This document shows, piece by piece, positions 8,156 through 18,337 of a stretch of 64,000 nucleotides of DNA. Position numbers and translations under genes: made by a program. Below the pieces are notes generated by a model. The model saw nothing but the letters and a program-made list of their open reading frames with translations. It was not told the DNA's origin and searched no databases. The stretch lies in contig PLCO01000027.1 in the NCBI GenBank assembly GCA_003134815.1, positions 1 through 64,000 of the forward strand, given 5' to 3'. How positions within the stretch are numbered: position 1 is the first letter of the stretch; each line of letters starts with the position of its first letter. Source of the stretch: Acidobacteriaceae bacterium. Its GTDB lineage: Bacteria; Acidobacteriota; Terriglobia; Terriglobales; Acidobacteriaceae.

Positions 8156-8485
8156 ACTCCACCTCCGAACGAAATCCGGTCCCAGAAACCTGCGGGGTCG
8201 TAGGGAATTGCGGTCTCGCGGCCAGAGGGGCCCTTTGGTTGATCATCATAGCCCCGATTGGGTGAATTTGGGAACCATTTTTGAATTGAATTCGGTGGGG
8301 CTTGAATTGAATTTGGTGTGAAGGTCAGGCTGGGCGGATTTGGCCACCCTTAGCGACCAAAGGGGTGGGGGTGCATCTAATGGGATGTGTACCCAAGGTG
8401 GGGCTTGTGGAAGGGCCCGCCGAACGGTACAGTACGAAGAGCAAGCAGTTTAAGGCGGCAAAGACTTCAAGACAGGGGTGAGCTT
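8156..8485. other. Divergent intergenic region with a 17-base direct repeat
   Basis: No gene seen between the small membrane protein and the Fe-S carrier. It holds a direct repeat of about 17 bases (ttgaattgaattYggtg) at 8281-8297 and 8302-8318, spaced like a tandem operator. Promoters for both flanking genes must lie here, but I cannot place -35/-10 boxes with confidence. Confidence 0.4.
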
Positions 8486-8875
8486 ATGGCCACGACAACC
8501 GTTGGACCGACCGAAACCATTGCATCGACCGAGGAAACCGTTAAGAAAGCGCCACTTGTGCTGACGCCGCAAGCGATCACCAAGGTCCGCGAGATCATGG
8601 CTACCCAGGATCCACTGCCGGCCGGTCTGCGCATTGGCGTGGCCGGCGGAGGCTGCTCGGGATTCCAGTACTCCATGGCCTTTGAGAATCAGGGCGGGAT
8701 GATGGATAAGGTGTTTAATTTCGACGACTTGAAGGTCTTTGTTGATGCGACTTCGCTGATGTACCTGAACGGGTGCACGGTGGATTATGTGGAGTCGCTC
8801 GAAGCGGCGGGATTCAAGTTTGACAATCCCCAGGTGAAGTCGACCTGCGGATGCGGATCTTCGTTCCAGGTGTAA
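8486..8875 (+). CDS. A-type iron-sulfur carrier (ErpA/IscA/HesB family)
   Basis: A 129-residue protein whose core starts at 'LTPQAITKVREIM'. The three cluster-binding cysteines of the family are present: C57 in 'GGGCSGF', and C121 and C123 in 'STCGCGSSF' near the C-terminus. A-type carriers receive Fe-S clusters from the scaffold and pass them to apoproteins. ATG 8486 is chosen, with AGGGGTGAG upstream; the 20 or so residues before the core are a polar extension rich in Thr and Glu. It stands alone, with no isc/suf neighbours, and is closed by a very strong terminator. Whether it acts as ErpA, IscA or SufA cannot be told from this sequence. Confidence 0.92.
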   Translation: MATTTVGPTETIASTEETVKKAPLVLTPQAITKVREIMATQDPLPAGLRIGVAGGGCSGFQYSMAFENQGGMMDKVFNFDDLKVFVDATSLMYLNGCTVDYVESLEAAGFKFDNPQVKSTCGCGSSFQV

Positions 8876-8878
8876 AAA

Positions 8879-8904
8879 AGCAGGGAACAGGGAATAGGGA
8901 GTAG
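8879..8904. repeat. Copy of the 'cagggaatagggagtag' intergenic repeat
   Basis: cagggaacagggaatagggagtag-type sequence begins directly after the Fe-S carrier stop codon and leads into a terminator, the same arrangement as after the VWFA-related gene. Confidence 0.7.
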
Positions 8905-8914
8905 AAAAGCAAAG

Positions 8915-8953
8915 ACACAAAAGGCCCGCCCGAAGAGGGCGGGCCTTTTGTGT
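8915..8953. terminator. Perfect 17-bp inverted-repeat terminator, probably bidirectional
   Basis: ACACAAAAGGCCCGCCC and its exact complement flank the loop GAAGA. With an A-run on one side and a T-run on the other it can stop transcripts from both directions: the Fe-S carrier on the plus strand and the pilus operon ending at 9015 on the minus strand. Confidence 0.92.
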
Positions 8954-9014
8954 TTCTGGGGTTCGTTTTCGCCGGATTCGAGGCTGGGGAACGGTTCCTC
9001 GCTCGCGAGGGAGA

Positions 9015-9917
9015 TTATTGCTGTGGGGTTGGATAGGGGGGCGGGGGAGTGGGCGGGCCCCCAGGAGGAGGAGTCCCGCCTGGGGTTGTCGGGTTGGCAC
9101 CGGGCTGGCCGGGGAGACCGGTGCTACCGCCGCCGAGGGTTTTCATGTCGGAGAGCGGGTCGTAGGTGAACTCCCAATCGTTGTAGTGCTGCTTCTTTTT
9201 GTAGACGAGGAGCGAGGTCTTGTCACTGGCGGGAGAGAATCCGATGATTCCCGCGCCGCCGAGGGTTGGGCTGGCGTTGGCAGCGCTTGTGGCGTCGCCT
9301 GAGATTCCCGCGGGAGTCGTCCCTGAAGAAGGGTTACCGGGGGATCCGCCGCCGCCGGAGTTGTCCGTTGGGCTGGACCCGCCGGCAGACGGCGATTGTG
9401 GGCTGCCGGTGTCGGATGGGCCAAAGAGCGAGCCTGAGGAGGTGCCGCCGAAGGCGCTGCCCTGGGCACCGGGCACGCCACCGCCGCTGGGACCGGTGCC
9501 GGCGAGAGTGGAGGCGTTGCCAGCGAGCGGCTCGCCAAAGAAGCCCAAAGCGGTGGGAGTTTTGTTCAGGCCGAAGGTGATTGGCTTCCAGTCGTCCTGG
9601 CCAGTGATGGGATCGGTGTATTTCTTGCGCAGAAAGCGGATGTCGTTGGTGTTGATGAGCGCCTCAACATTGGGCGGATAGGCGTGGAATTTGCGGTAGT
9701 AGAGCTGAATGGCGCGGCGGTATTGCATGCCGCGATGAAAGGTTTCGAGGTCGCGGTCGCGCTGGATGGAGCGGGCCATTTTGGGCGCGGCGATGGCGAG
9801 CGAGAGAGCGAGAAGCGCCATGAGGAAGATGGCAATGAGCATGACATAGCCTTGCTCAGATTTTGGGATCGCTTTGCGGCGGCGGATTGGAGAAGAAGGA
9901 TTCATGATGCGATTCAC
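9015..9917 (-). CDS. Pseudopilin-like protein with Gly/Pro-rich tail
   Basis: 300 residues. A basic leader ('RRRKAIPKSEQG') is followed by the hydrophobic helix 'YVMLIAIFLMALLALSLAIA', as in type IV pilins and type II secretion pseudopilins. Cleavage after G23 is likely, but the residue after it is Tyr and the usual Glu at +5 is replaced. Residues 50-115 ('MQYRRAIQLYYRKFHAYPPNVEAL', 'YTDPITGQDDWKPI') match the GspG-like part. From about residue 130 it is mostly Gly, Ser and Pro and ends in '...YPTPQQ'. The GTG start at 9917 overlaps the stop of the preceding gene by GTGA; ATG 9905 is the alternative. It is the last gene of the pilus-assembly operon. Confidence 0.75.
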   Translation of the reverse strand: MNRIMNPSSPIRRRKAIPKSEQGYVMLIAIFLMALLALSLAIAAPKMARSIQRDRDLETFHRGMQYRRAIQLYYRKFHAYPPNVEALINTNDIRFLRKKYTDPITGQDDWKPITFGLNKTPTALGFFGEPLAGNASTLAGTGPSGGGVPGAQGSAFGGTSSGSLFGPSDTGSPQSPSAGGSSPTDNSGGGGSPGNPSSGTTPAGISGDATSAANASPTLGGAGIIGFSPASDKTSLLVYKKKQHYNDWEFTYDPLSDMKTLGGGSTGLPGQPGANPTTPGGTPPPGGPPTPPPPYPTPQQ

Positions 9918-10546
9918 TGTTGCGAAATTTCGATTACTTGCGTGTTGTTGTAGGCGAGGTCAGTGATTTCGACATTGAGGGGGTGAATCTGGCCGACCTT
10001 ATAACGATGGTCGACGATGTCGCCGGTTCTTGCCATGAAGATGTCGTCGCCGTGGATGAAGAAGGCTTTGAATACCTTGTGATCGTCCTGCGAGTAGCCG
10101 AAGTAGCGAAGATCGATGGCCGGCGGCCTGGGCGGCGGAGGCGGCGTGTTTAACGCGGCCAATGCCGCTGCGTTTGGGCGAACAGGCGCGAGCGGCTTTG
10201 GAATGTCGATGGGGACTGAATCGGCGGAGAAGATGTTGCGTCCGGAGCCCGTGTATTGGATGTCTTCGCTCTGAGCCAATTTATCGAAGTGCAGGGCGGG
10301 ATCGATGCCGGCGTTGTCGATTCGCTGTGCGTCGTTGCCAGCGGTGGGCGATGCGGCGGATGGCGCGCTGGTTTGAGCGGGAGGATTCTGCAGCGCGGGC
10401 GTGGCCGGCGCCGAACCGGAATCTGAGGGCGAAGACGATCCAAAGTACATGCGATAGACGAAGACGGCGCAAATCAGCAGGATGACGCCGAGAATACTTA
10501 CGGTGATCACCTGGCGCTTGTTTTCGGTTCCGAGAGCGAGTGCCAT
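9914..10546 (-). CDS. PilP/GspC-like inner-membrane protein
   Basis: 210 residues with one N-terminal transmembrane helix ('VITVSILGVILLICAVFVY'), a Pro/Ala/Ser-rich linker to about residue 70, and a C-terminal beta-rich domain ('IDLRYFGYSQDDHKVFKAFFI', 'DIFMARTGDIVDHRYKVGQI') resembling the homology region of PilP and GspC, which links the inner-membrane platform to the secretin. Its place after PilM, PilN and PilO supports that role. It overlaps the pseudopilin gene by GTGA and starts two bases after the pilO stop, so translation is probably coupled. The exact subfamily is inferred from position as much as from sequence. Confidence 0.75.
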   Translation of the reverse strand: MALALGTENKRQVITVSILGVILLICAVFVYRMYFGSSSPSDSGSAPATPALQNPPAQTSAPSAASPTAGNDAQRIDNAGIDPALHFDKLAQSEDIQYTGSGRNIFSADSVPIDIPKPLAPVRPNAAALAALNTPPPPPRPPAIDLRYFGYSQDDHKVFKAFFIHGDDIFMARTGDIVDHRYKVGQIHPLNVEITDLAYNNTQVIEISQQ

Positions 10547-10548
10547 GA

Positions 10549-11196
10549 TTATTCGCCCTCCTTGCCCGGCCCGGAGGCGACGGGCGATTCATCGGTGAGA
10601 GATTGCGCGAAGGGCAGGCCGCTTGCTTCAGCATCGGCGGGACGCAGCCAGGTGGAGACGCGCAGGCGAAGGTTGACGAGGCCGCCCTGCTGGCCGGTCA
10701 ACGACATGCCGCGAATGATGAAGAAGATCTGATCGCGCTCAAGCGAGTTGACGAAGTGCATGATGGCGCGGTAGTCGCCGCTGATGCCCGCGTCCATGGA
10801 GATCTCAGTGAGGGCGGAGCCGGGCTTGTCCTGCGCGTACTGCACGCGCGAGAGACGGACACCGGATGTGACTGCCAATTCGCCGATGCGGCTGGAGATA
10901 ACGGAGTAGTCGAAGGGGATGCGCTTCTTGTAGAAGACGTCGATCTGGTCGCGAGTTTTTTCGACGCGCTGATCGAGGCCGTGGAGCGGAGCGGTCTGGA
11001 TTTCGAGAGCCCGCAATTGAAGCTGCTTGCCGGCGAGAACGTCGCTGGAGTTATTGTTCAGGGCGACCCAGTCCATGCCGAGGCGAACGGCGAGGACGAC
11101 AGCGAGGATGAGCAGCGCCGCACAGCCCGCGATGTGCCAGGTGAGCGGAGAGGCAAGGCGCTCGTGCCAGGTGGAGGATGATCCGTTGACGTTCAT
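10549..11196 (-). CDS. pilO: PilO-like type IV pilus inner-membrane protein
   Basis: 215 residues: a cytoplasmic N-terminus, a transmembrane helix near residues 22-44 ('IAGCAALLILAVVLAVRLGM'), a coiled-coil stretch ('LDQRVEKTRDQIDVFYKKRIP') and a ferredoxin-like periplasmic domain ('FVNSLERDQIFFIIRGMSLTG'). This is the layout of PilO, which forms heterodimers with PilN in the pilus alignment complex. The start at 11196 overlaps the pilN stop by four bases. The family call rests on the topology, the 'HFVNSLERD' region and the gene order. Confidence 0.83.
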   Translation of the reverse strand: MNVNGSSSTWHERLASPLTWHIAGCAALLILAVVLAVRLGMDWVALNNNSSDVLAGKQLQLRALEIQTAPLHGLDQRVEKTRDQIDVFYKKRIPFDYSVISSRIGELAVTSGVRLSRVQYAQDKPGSALTEISMDAGISGDYRAIMHFVNSLERDQIFFIIRGMSLTGQQGGLVNLRLRVSTWLRPADAEASGLPFAQSLTDESPVASGPGKEGE

Positions 11197-11945
11197 TGCG
11201 GACCTCCGTGTGTGGGCCCCGTGTAGGGCTGGCGGCCGTTGCCCTGCGGGTTTCCGGGAGCTGATCGATATCGATTCGGATCGCCGATGCCGAGAGGCAC
11301 GGTCGAGTAGGGTTTAGGCGCGGGCCGCGCGGCGGCGCGTTCTTCTGCCAGCGTGGGCGGGTTGTAGTCGGCGAGGAGATCGAAGTCAAAGCGGTTGGAG
11401 ATGCTGATAGGCTCCTGGCGCTGCAAGGGGTTGTTGCTGGACTCGGCGCTTTCACCAACGATGCGGGGCAGGAGGAAGCGGTGAGAACGCTCGAGATTCG
11501 CGACGAGATCGTCGGCGCGATCGCGCGGGCCGACGACGCGGACGTGCACGGTGATGTGACCATCGGGAGCGCGGATCGGCTCGATGGATGAGACTTGCAC
11601 GCCTGCGGGGAGGACGGTCTCCATGGCTTCCATGGCGAGGGTCCAGGAGAAGGCTTTCTCGTCGAAGAGCCGATTGAGAGTTTCAGCCTGCACGAGCACC
11701 TGCTGATTTGCAGGCCGGTGCATGAGGGCGGTGGCCGCGGCGCGCTCGGATTGCAGGCGGGCGATTTGGAAATCGAGTGAGTGGTCGCGCGCGCGTGCCT
11801 CCTCAGCCTTGCGGCCAATGAGGTGCAAGCCAACAAAGAAGAGAAGAGAGAGCGCGGCGAGCGCGGCCATGGCGATGCGCAGACGCTTAAGCGCCGGGCC
11901 GAGATTGGCGTAGGGGCGAGTGGCGAGATTGAGCGTGATGATCAT
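11193..11945 (-). CDS. pilN: PilN-like type IV pilus assembly protein
   Basis: 250 residues. The N-terminus 'MIITLNLATRPYANLG' is the conserved PilN motif (usually 'INLLP/LATRP') that binds PilM. A transmembrane helix near residues 26-44, a coiled coil with many Ala, Glu and Arg, and a small alpha/beta domain ('LPAGVQVSSIEPIRAPDGHITVHVRV') follow. The C-terminal 60 residues are Pro/Gly/Asn-rich and probably disordered; standard PilN is nearer 190 residues, so this tail is an extension. It follows pilM with a three-base gap. Confidence 0.85.
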   Translation of the reverse strand: MIITLNLATRPYANLGPALKRLRIAMAALAALSLLFFVGLHLIGRKAEEARARDHSLDFQIARLQSERAAATALMHRPANQQVLVQAETLNRLFDEKAFSWTLAMEAMETVLPAGVQVSSIEPIRAPDGHITVHVRVVGPRDRADDLVANLERSHRFLLPRIVGESAESSNNPLQRQEPISISNRFDFDLLADYNPPTLAEERAAARPAPKPYSTVPLGIGDPNRYRSAPGNPQGNGRQPYTGPTHGGPQ

Positions 11946-11948
11946 CCG

Positions 11949-12904
11949 TCAGCTCGCTCCAGCCAGCGCGCCTGCTACGCCGGCAAAACAGGTTTGAGGC
12001 AGCGCGGTCATCGCGCCTTCTTCAGGACGCGAGGCCCAATCGGAGACGGAGAGAGCGGGGTCGCCGAGGGACACGGCGAATTCGGAGGTGTCCTGAACGC
12101 CAGCGTAAAAAAGGGTGCGGGGCTGCGAACCGAGCTTGTCTTCAAAGTATGCGGAGGCAACGGCGATGCTGCGCTGAATTTCTGCGATGCGCTGCGCGGA
12201 ATCATCGGGGAGATCGAGCGTGCGATAAAGGAGCAGCTCCTGGCCAGTGGCGATGGCGGTGGTGATGGCATGAGCGCTGAGGTTGGCGGCCATGAAGGCC
12301 TCCATTGAGCCGAGGGACTCGAGCGCGGCCAGCGAGGAGGGGAGGACGGCGCCAGGCTCATAGCCGGCGGCGCGAACGGCGGCCTCGTACTCGGCGAGGA
12401 TGGGGCCGGGCAGGACCGCGGCGAGGACCTTGCACTCGGTTTCGTCTTGCGACAAGACCTGATAGCTAACACCGGCGTGCTCGGTATCGAAGGGGACCAT
12501 TTTGCGCAGGCGGAAGCGGACTACAGAAATGGCTTCAGCGGATTTGGCAGGAATGGAATCGAAGTCGAGGACGAAGACGCGGACGACGGTGTCGGGCAGA
12601 ATGACCGTGACGGCGCGGGTGCGCGGGGAGACTTCGTCGAGCGCGGAGCTGATGGCGGCAGTGACGGCTTCGGGTGCACGCAGGTTGGGCTCTTCAATTC
12701 CGGGAACGAGCGCGCCGGCGGGGAGCGGCGCGAATGCGTAGACAAGGCCTTGCGCGGAATCAGATGCGCCACGGCGGGAGCGCGCGGCGGGACGGGCCGC
12801 TGCGAGGACACCTTCAGGCGAGATCTCGATGGCGGCGGGTGGGCGGCTCGCGGACTGGGCGGCGGGTTGCGCGGTGGCGCGAATTTTGCTGAATATATGC
12901 GGCA

Positions 12905-12905
<1 letters not shown>
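11949..12905 (-). CDS. pilM: PilM-like actin-fold pilus assembly ATPase
   Basis: 318 residues. PilM is a cytoplasmic actin-like protein that binds the N-terminal tail of PilN. Visible parts are 'AAIEISPEGVLAAARP' (first phosphate loop region), 'VTVILPDTVVRVFVLDFDSIP', 'VVRFRLRKMVPFDTE', 'AALESLGSMEAFMAANL' and 'FEDKLGSQPRTLFYAG'. These follow the order in PilM, but the glycine-rich nucleotide-binding motifs are weak, so ATP binding may be degenerate. The start overlaps the last base of the GspE/PilB stop. The N-terminal 20 residues are Ala/Gln-rich and variable. Confidence 0.82.
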
Positions 12906-14566
<1,661 letters not shown>

Positions 14567-14592
14567 AAAGAACTCTCCTAACGCGGGAGCAG

Positions 14593-15786
14593 CTACATTC
14601 CCGTGGACTGCCCAAGCGAAAAGATGGGCAGGTAAAGCGAAATGAGAATAAAGACGACAACGACACCCATGATGACGAGGATGGCGGGCTCAATGAGCGC
14701 GAGCGCGGCAGCAAGGGCGTTGGCCACGTCCTCCTCGAAGAATTCCGAGACGGAGTTGAGCATTTGCGGGAGCGCGCCAGTCTGCTCGCCGACGGCGATC
14801 ATCTCCGCGGCGAGACTGGGGAAGACGTTTGTTTTGATGAGGGAATCGGCGAGGCTCTTGCCTTCGCTGACGGTGGTGATGGACGACTCGACGGCCTTTG
14901 AGACGCGGCGCGATGAGATGGAGCGCGAGGCGGTTTCAAGCGAGGGCACAAGCGGAAGGCCGCCCGTGAGCAGCGTGGAGAGCGTGCGCGCGAAGAGAGC
15001 GACCTGGTATTTGAGCCAGATTTTGCCAAAGACCGGCATCCTTATGCGGACGCCATCGACAAAGTCGCGGCCGCCCTCGGTGATGGCGAAACGATAAAAT
15101 GCGCCGCCGGCGATGACCGCGCCGAGGCCGAGCCAGACGATGTTGTGCTGCATCCATTTGCCGAACTCCAGCAGGTCGACGGTGAGGGCGGGGAGCTTGC
15201 TGCCGAGCTGGTCATAGAGCTTGGCGAACTGGGGGATGACGACCGTGAACATGAAGATGAGCAGACAAAAGACAAGAGCCAACAGCACGGTGGGATAGAT
15301 GAGAGCGCCGACAAGCTTCTTGCGCAGAGCCAAGGCTACCTTTTGGAAGTTGACGTAGCGGTCGAGGACCTCATTGAGGTTTCCGGAGCGCTCGCCGGCC
15401 AGGAGCGTGGTGGTGTACATGATGGGGAAGCCGGTTTGCGCCTCAAAGGCCGCCGAGAGCGCCTCGCCACGCTTGACGCGGGCGGCAACGTCGTCCAACT
15501 GGCCGGAGAAGGCAGCATTTTTCTGGATTTTGCCGAGCATCTGAATGGAGCCGAGGATTGGCAGGCCGGCGCGGATGAGGGTGAGGAATTGCTGATTAAA
15601 GATGAGGAATGGCTCGAGCTTGACCTTGCGGCGAGACATGCCGAGGGCGCCGCGCGCTCGGACAGAAAAGACGTGATAGCCGGCGTGGGAAAAGCGGGCG
15701 CGCAGTTCCTCGGCCGTGGCCGCGGACTGGACCTGCTCCTGCACGTGGCCACGCTCATCGGCCAGCTTTATGACGAACTCTGCCAT
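14593..15786 (-). CDS. pilC: PilC/GspF inner-membrane platform protein
   Basis: 397 residues, the usual size. It has two repeated GspF domains: 'FNQQFLTLIRAGLPILGSIQML' in the first and 'LFARTLSTLLTGGLPLVPSLE' in the second. Three transmembrane helices are visible, near residues 165-190 ('ALVFCLLIFMFTVVIPQF'), around 215-235, and at the C-terminus ('ILVIMGVVVVFILISLYLPIF'). It forms the platform on which PilB/GspE acts. I chose ATG 15786 ('MAEFVIKLADERG'), which matches the family N-terminus; the longer frame to 15984 is spurious. It is first in the operon, with a gap of about 26 bases to the ATPase gene. Confidence 0.93.
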   Translation of the reverse strand: MAEFVIKLADERGHVQEQVQSAATAEELRARFSHAGYHVFSVRARGALGMSRRKVKLEPFLIFNQQFLTLIRAGLPILGSIQMLGKIQKNAAFSGQLDDVAARVKRGEALSAAFEAQTGFPIMYTTTLLAGERSGNLNEVLDRYVNFQKVALALRKKLVGALIYPTVLLALVFCLLIFMFTVVIPQFAKLYDQLGSKLPALTVDLLEFGKWMQHNIVWLGLGAVIAGGAFYRFAITEGGRDFVDGVRIRMPVFGKIWLKYQVALFARTLSTLLTGGLPLVPSLETASRSISSRRVSKAVESSITTVSEGKSLADSLIKTNVFPSLAAEMIAVGEQTGALPQMLNSVSEFFEEDVANALAAALALIEPAILVIMGVVVVFILISLYLPIFSLGQSTGM

Positions 15787-16091
15787 GGTCGCGCTTACCG
15801 GTTGCACACGCCATGCGCAGCCGGGAATCCTCGAAGAATTGCTCCAAACTAAGGGTAACAGTCTTAACTTGAAGATAGACGAACAGAAGGCCCAGGACGT
15901 TCGCGAGGCGCGGGTTGCATCGATATATACGAGTAAGGCCAATTTGAGGCAGGGTGACCAAGGGTGCCTGTATGCTGAGAGCAATTACGGGTTCAGACGC
16001 CGGTTATGGACGGTGGAGCGGGGTGGGTTTGGGACGTGGGTTCGGATTTAGGCGAAGGATAGTCGAGGGGAATGAAGGGCAAGGGCTGGCG
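15787..16091. other. Divergent promoter region between pilC and the CapA-like gene
   Basis: No gene seen in these 305 bases. The promoter of the whole pilus operon (leftward) and that of the CapA-like gene (rightward) must both lie here. A TATATA stretch around 15923 is the most AT-rich point, but I cannot assign it to either direction. Confidence 0.35.
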
Positions 16092-17606
16092 ATGGATTGG
16101 CAAGGGTTGAAGCGTTTGATGAGAGAGTCCGCGCAAGAGGAGGATATCGTTTTGCGTAGACGCTGGCAGATTGTTGTCGCGATTTGCCTTGGGGTAATTG
16201 CCGGGGCGACGCTTCTTACCGTGTTTCGGTCGAGCCACAGCGCGGCTGCGGTGGTTGCGCCTTATCCGCATGACCTGGCGCAGGTAAGTTTTGCGGTGGC
16301 GGGGGATGTGATTCCGCATGAGCCGGTGAAGGCTGCTGCTGCTGCTGCGGGCGATGGCGAGGCAGGATGGGCGGCGCTGTTCAGCAATGTGGCGGACGTG
16401 TTTGAGGGGGCGGATTTTGGATTTGTGAACCTGGAAACGCCGGAAGCGCCGGCGCACTCGCATGGAACGAAAGCGTTCTTGTTTGACGCGCCGGTGGAGC
16501 TGCCAGAGGCGTTGAAGGCGAACGGGATCAAGATTGTTTCGTTTGCGAACAACCATGTGATGGATCAGGGATGGGCGGGGTTTGTTGAGAGCCGTCAGCA
16601 CCTGAAAGAAGTGGGCCTCGAATTTGCGGGGACCAGCGACGATGCAGCGACGGCGTGGCAGCCGGTGATCACGGAGGCAAACGGGATCAAGGTGGGCTGG
16701 CTGGGCATGACGCGGTGGCTGAATGGAAACCGGAATCCGGACAAGGACGACCAGCCGCATGTGAATTTTTATCCCTACCCGGGCGAGGCTAACGGCGCGC
16801 CGGGAGCGGATGAGGCGACGGTTCTGGCGGCAGTGAAGGCGGCGAAGGCGAAATGCGATCTGCTCGTGGTGAGCGTGCACTGGGGGATTGAGTACGCGAC
16901 TGCGCCGAGGCCTGAGGATGTGGATCTGGCACACAAGATGATGGAAGCGGGCGCGACTGTGATTGTGGGCGGGCATCCGCACGTGCTGCAGCCGATTGAG
17001 ACCTACCAGACGCAGGATGGTCGCGATACGGTGATTTTCTACTCGATGGGGAATTTTCTGTCGAACCAGTCGCGGAGTTATGTGGATGGGCTGAATCCGG
17101 ATTCGAATGGCGAGCCGAGGGACGAGATGATCGGTCTGTTCTCAGCGGTGAAGCGCGACTACGGGCCGGCGGCCATTCGCGTGGAGCTGGGACATGTGGG
17201 TGTTTTGCCGGTGTGGGAAGACAATAATCGCAACAAACTGGCGTCGGGTCGCGAGAAGAAGCCGATGATTAAGCCGGTGCTGATCGACCGGGAAATTCCG
17301 GCTCTGGAAGCGCGGCTGGATGAGCTGAATAAGCTGGCGGGTTCGAGCGCGACGACTACTCCCATACCGGTGGGCGGGGCGAATCGCGAAGGAGCGACGG
17401 GCGGCGAAGGGACGAGTGGGGGAGCGGGGGGAGCGAAGAGCGCTGCGCCGGACCAGGGAAGCGAAGCGCTGACGGCGGACCAGAAGAAGGAATTTATCGA
17501 AGTGGCAAAGCGACTGAAACTTTTGACGGACCGGCGAGAACAGATTCTGACGCGGGTGGGCGACGACTATGTGATGGCGCCGCCAAAACAGGCCGCGAAA
17601 CATTAG
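16092..17606 (+). CDS. CapA/PgsA-like metallophosphatase-fold protein, membrane anchored
   Basis: 504 residues. A cytoplasmic N-terminus and one transmembrane helix near residues 22-44 precede a CapA domain (PGA_cap), known from poly-gamma-glutamate synthesis and related to calcineurin-like phosphoesterases. Motifs in order are 'AVAGDVIPHE', 'FVNLETPE', 'SFANNHVMDQG', 'SVHWGIEYA', 'VGGHPHVLQP' and 'VIFYSMGNFLSNQ', covering the metal-ligand residues. After about residue 415 comes a Gly/Thr-rich linker and a helical tail ('LTADQKKEFIEVAKRLKLLTD'). There are no CapB or CapC neighbours, so poly-glutamate synthesis is not implied; a role at the cell wall is an inference. ATG 16092 is preferred to upstream frames, which are Gly/Arg-rich. 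Confidence 0.85.
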   Translation: MDWQGLKRLMRESAQEEDIVLRRRWQIVVAICLGVIAGATLLTVFRSSHSAAAVVAPYPHDLAQVSFAVAGDVIPHEPVKAAAAAAGDGEAGWAALFSNVADVFEGADFGFVNLETPEAPAHSHGTKAFLFDAPVELPEALKANGIKIVSFANNHVMDQGWAGFVESRQHLKEVGLEFAGTSDDAATAWQPVITEANGIKVGWLGMTRWLNGNRNPDKDDQPHVNFYPYPGEANGAPGADEATVLAAVKAAKAKCDLLVVSVHWGIEYATAPRPEDVDLAHKMMEAGATVIVGGHPHVLQPIETYQTQDGRDTVIFYSMGNFLSNQSRSYVDGLNPDSNGEPRDEMIGLFSAVKRDYGPAAIRVELGHVGVLPVWEDNNRNKLASGREKKPMIKPVLIDREIPALEARLDELNKLAGSSATTTPIPVGGANREGATGGEGTSGGAGGAKSAAPDQGSEALTADQKKEFIEVAKRLKLLTDRREQILTRVGDDYVMAPPKQAAKH

Positions 17607-17609
17607 GGG

Positions 17610-18209
17610 ATGCGGGCGGCGATGATGCAGATGCAGGAATCGGAAAACCTGCGCGACCAGAAACCGGTGACCGGTTATTTCGCGGCGATCCTCGGGCTGA
17701 TGATGGTCCCCTTTCTTTTCATTGGCGCGTGCTTTGCGGTGCCTTACGCGTTTCTTGTTCGATGGAGGCAGCAGCATCGCGAGCAGGCGCTGAAGTCGCT
17801 GATGAAATCGCGAGGAAGGTTCATCGGGTGGAAGGAGTTCGTGCGCGCGATGCGCGAATCCGGAGGCACCTGCATCGAGGAGAGGTTCTCGGCGAAAGGC
17901 CCGGTCCGATTCTGGTGGACGCCCGAGAATGTGTACGGCGAATCGCCACACGAAAGCATTGACTGGTTCACGATGCGCAAGGGCGGGCGCTTTGTGCCGT
18001 TTATTCTGTGGTGCCGCGAGCGGTATACGGGTGCGGATGGGGGCAGCGCGGTTCTGGTAGAGACGTGGGGTGTGGCGAAGAAGGAGATCTACGCGCTGTG
18101 GGCGGAATGCAGGCCGGAGTCGGTCGGGGACTCGAACCGGGAGTCGAATAGGGCGCGGTGGATAGAGGTAGCACCGCCGGAGATTCTGTCCCGAGGGCTG
18201 GGCCTGTAG
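17610..18209 (+). CDS. Hypothetical single-TM membrane protein
   Basis: 199 residues. It starts four bases after the CapA-like stop codon and is probably co-transcribed with it. A transmembrane helix ('YFAAILGLMMVPFLFIGACFAVPYAFLV') lies at about residues 23-50, followed by a basic segment and a Trp-rich soluble domain ('VRFWWTPENVYGESP', 'FVPFILWCRERYTG', 'ETWGVAKKEIYALWAECRPE'). I recognise no family. The coupling suggests it helps or regulates the CapA-like protein at the membrane. Confidence 0.68.
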   Translation: MRAAMMQMQESENLRDQKPVTGYFAAILGLMMVPFLFIGACFAVPYAFLVRWRQQHREQALKSLMKSRGRFIGWKEFVRAMRESGGTCIEERFSAKGPVRFWWTPENVYGESPHESIDWFTMRKGGRFVPFILWCRERYTGADGGSAVLVETWGVAKKEIYALWAECRPESVGDSNRESNRARWIEVAPPEILSRGLGL

Positions 18210-18337
18210 AAGGAAAATCGATAGCACCGCCGGAAAACGAATCAACGTCTTATCAAGCCAACAAGAATTTTGATAACAAAAGATATTGGAATTGAGGGAT
18301 ATTCGAATTGACCGAAAGGCATACGCCTCGTGGGAGA

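Noticed and set aside
16092-18209. Poly-gamma-glutamate capsule operon
   Set aside because: Only a CapA-like protein is present; CapB and CapC ligase genes are absent, so the annotation would overreach.
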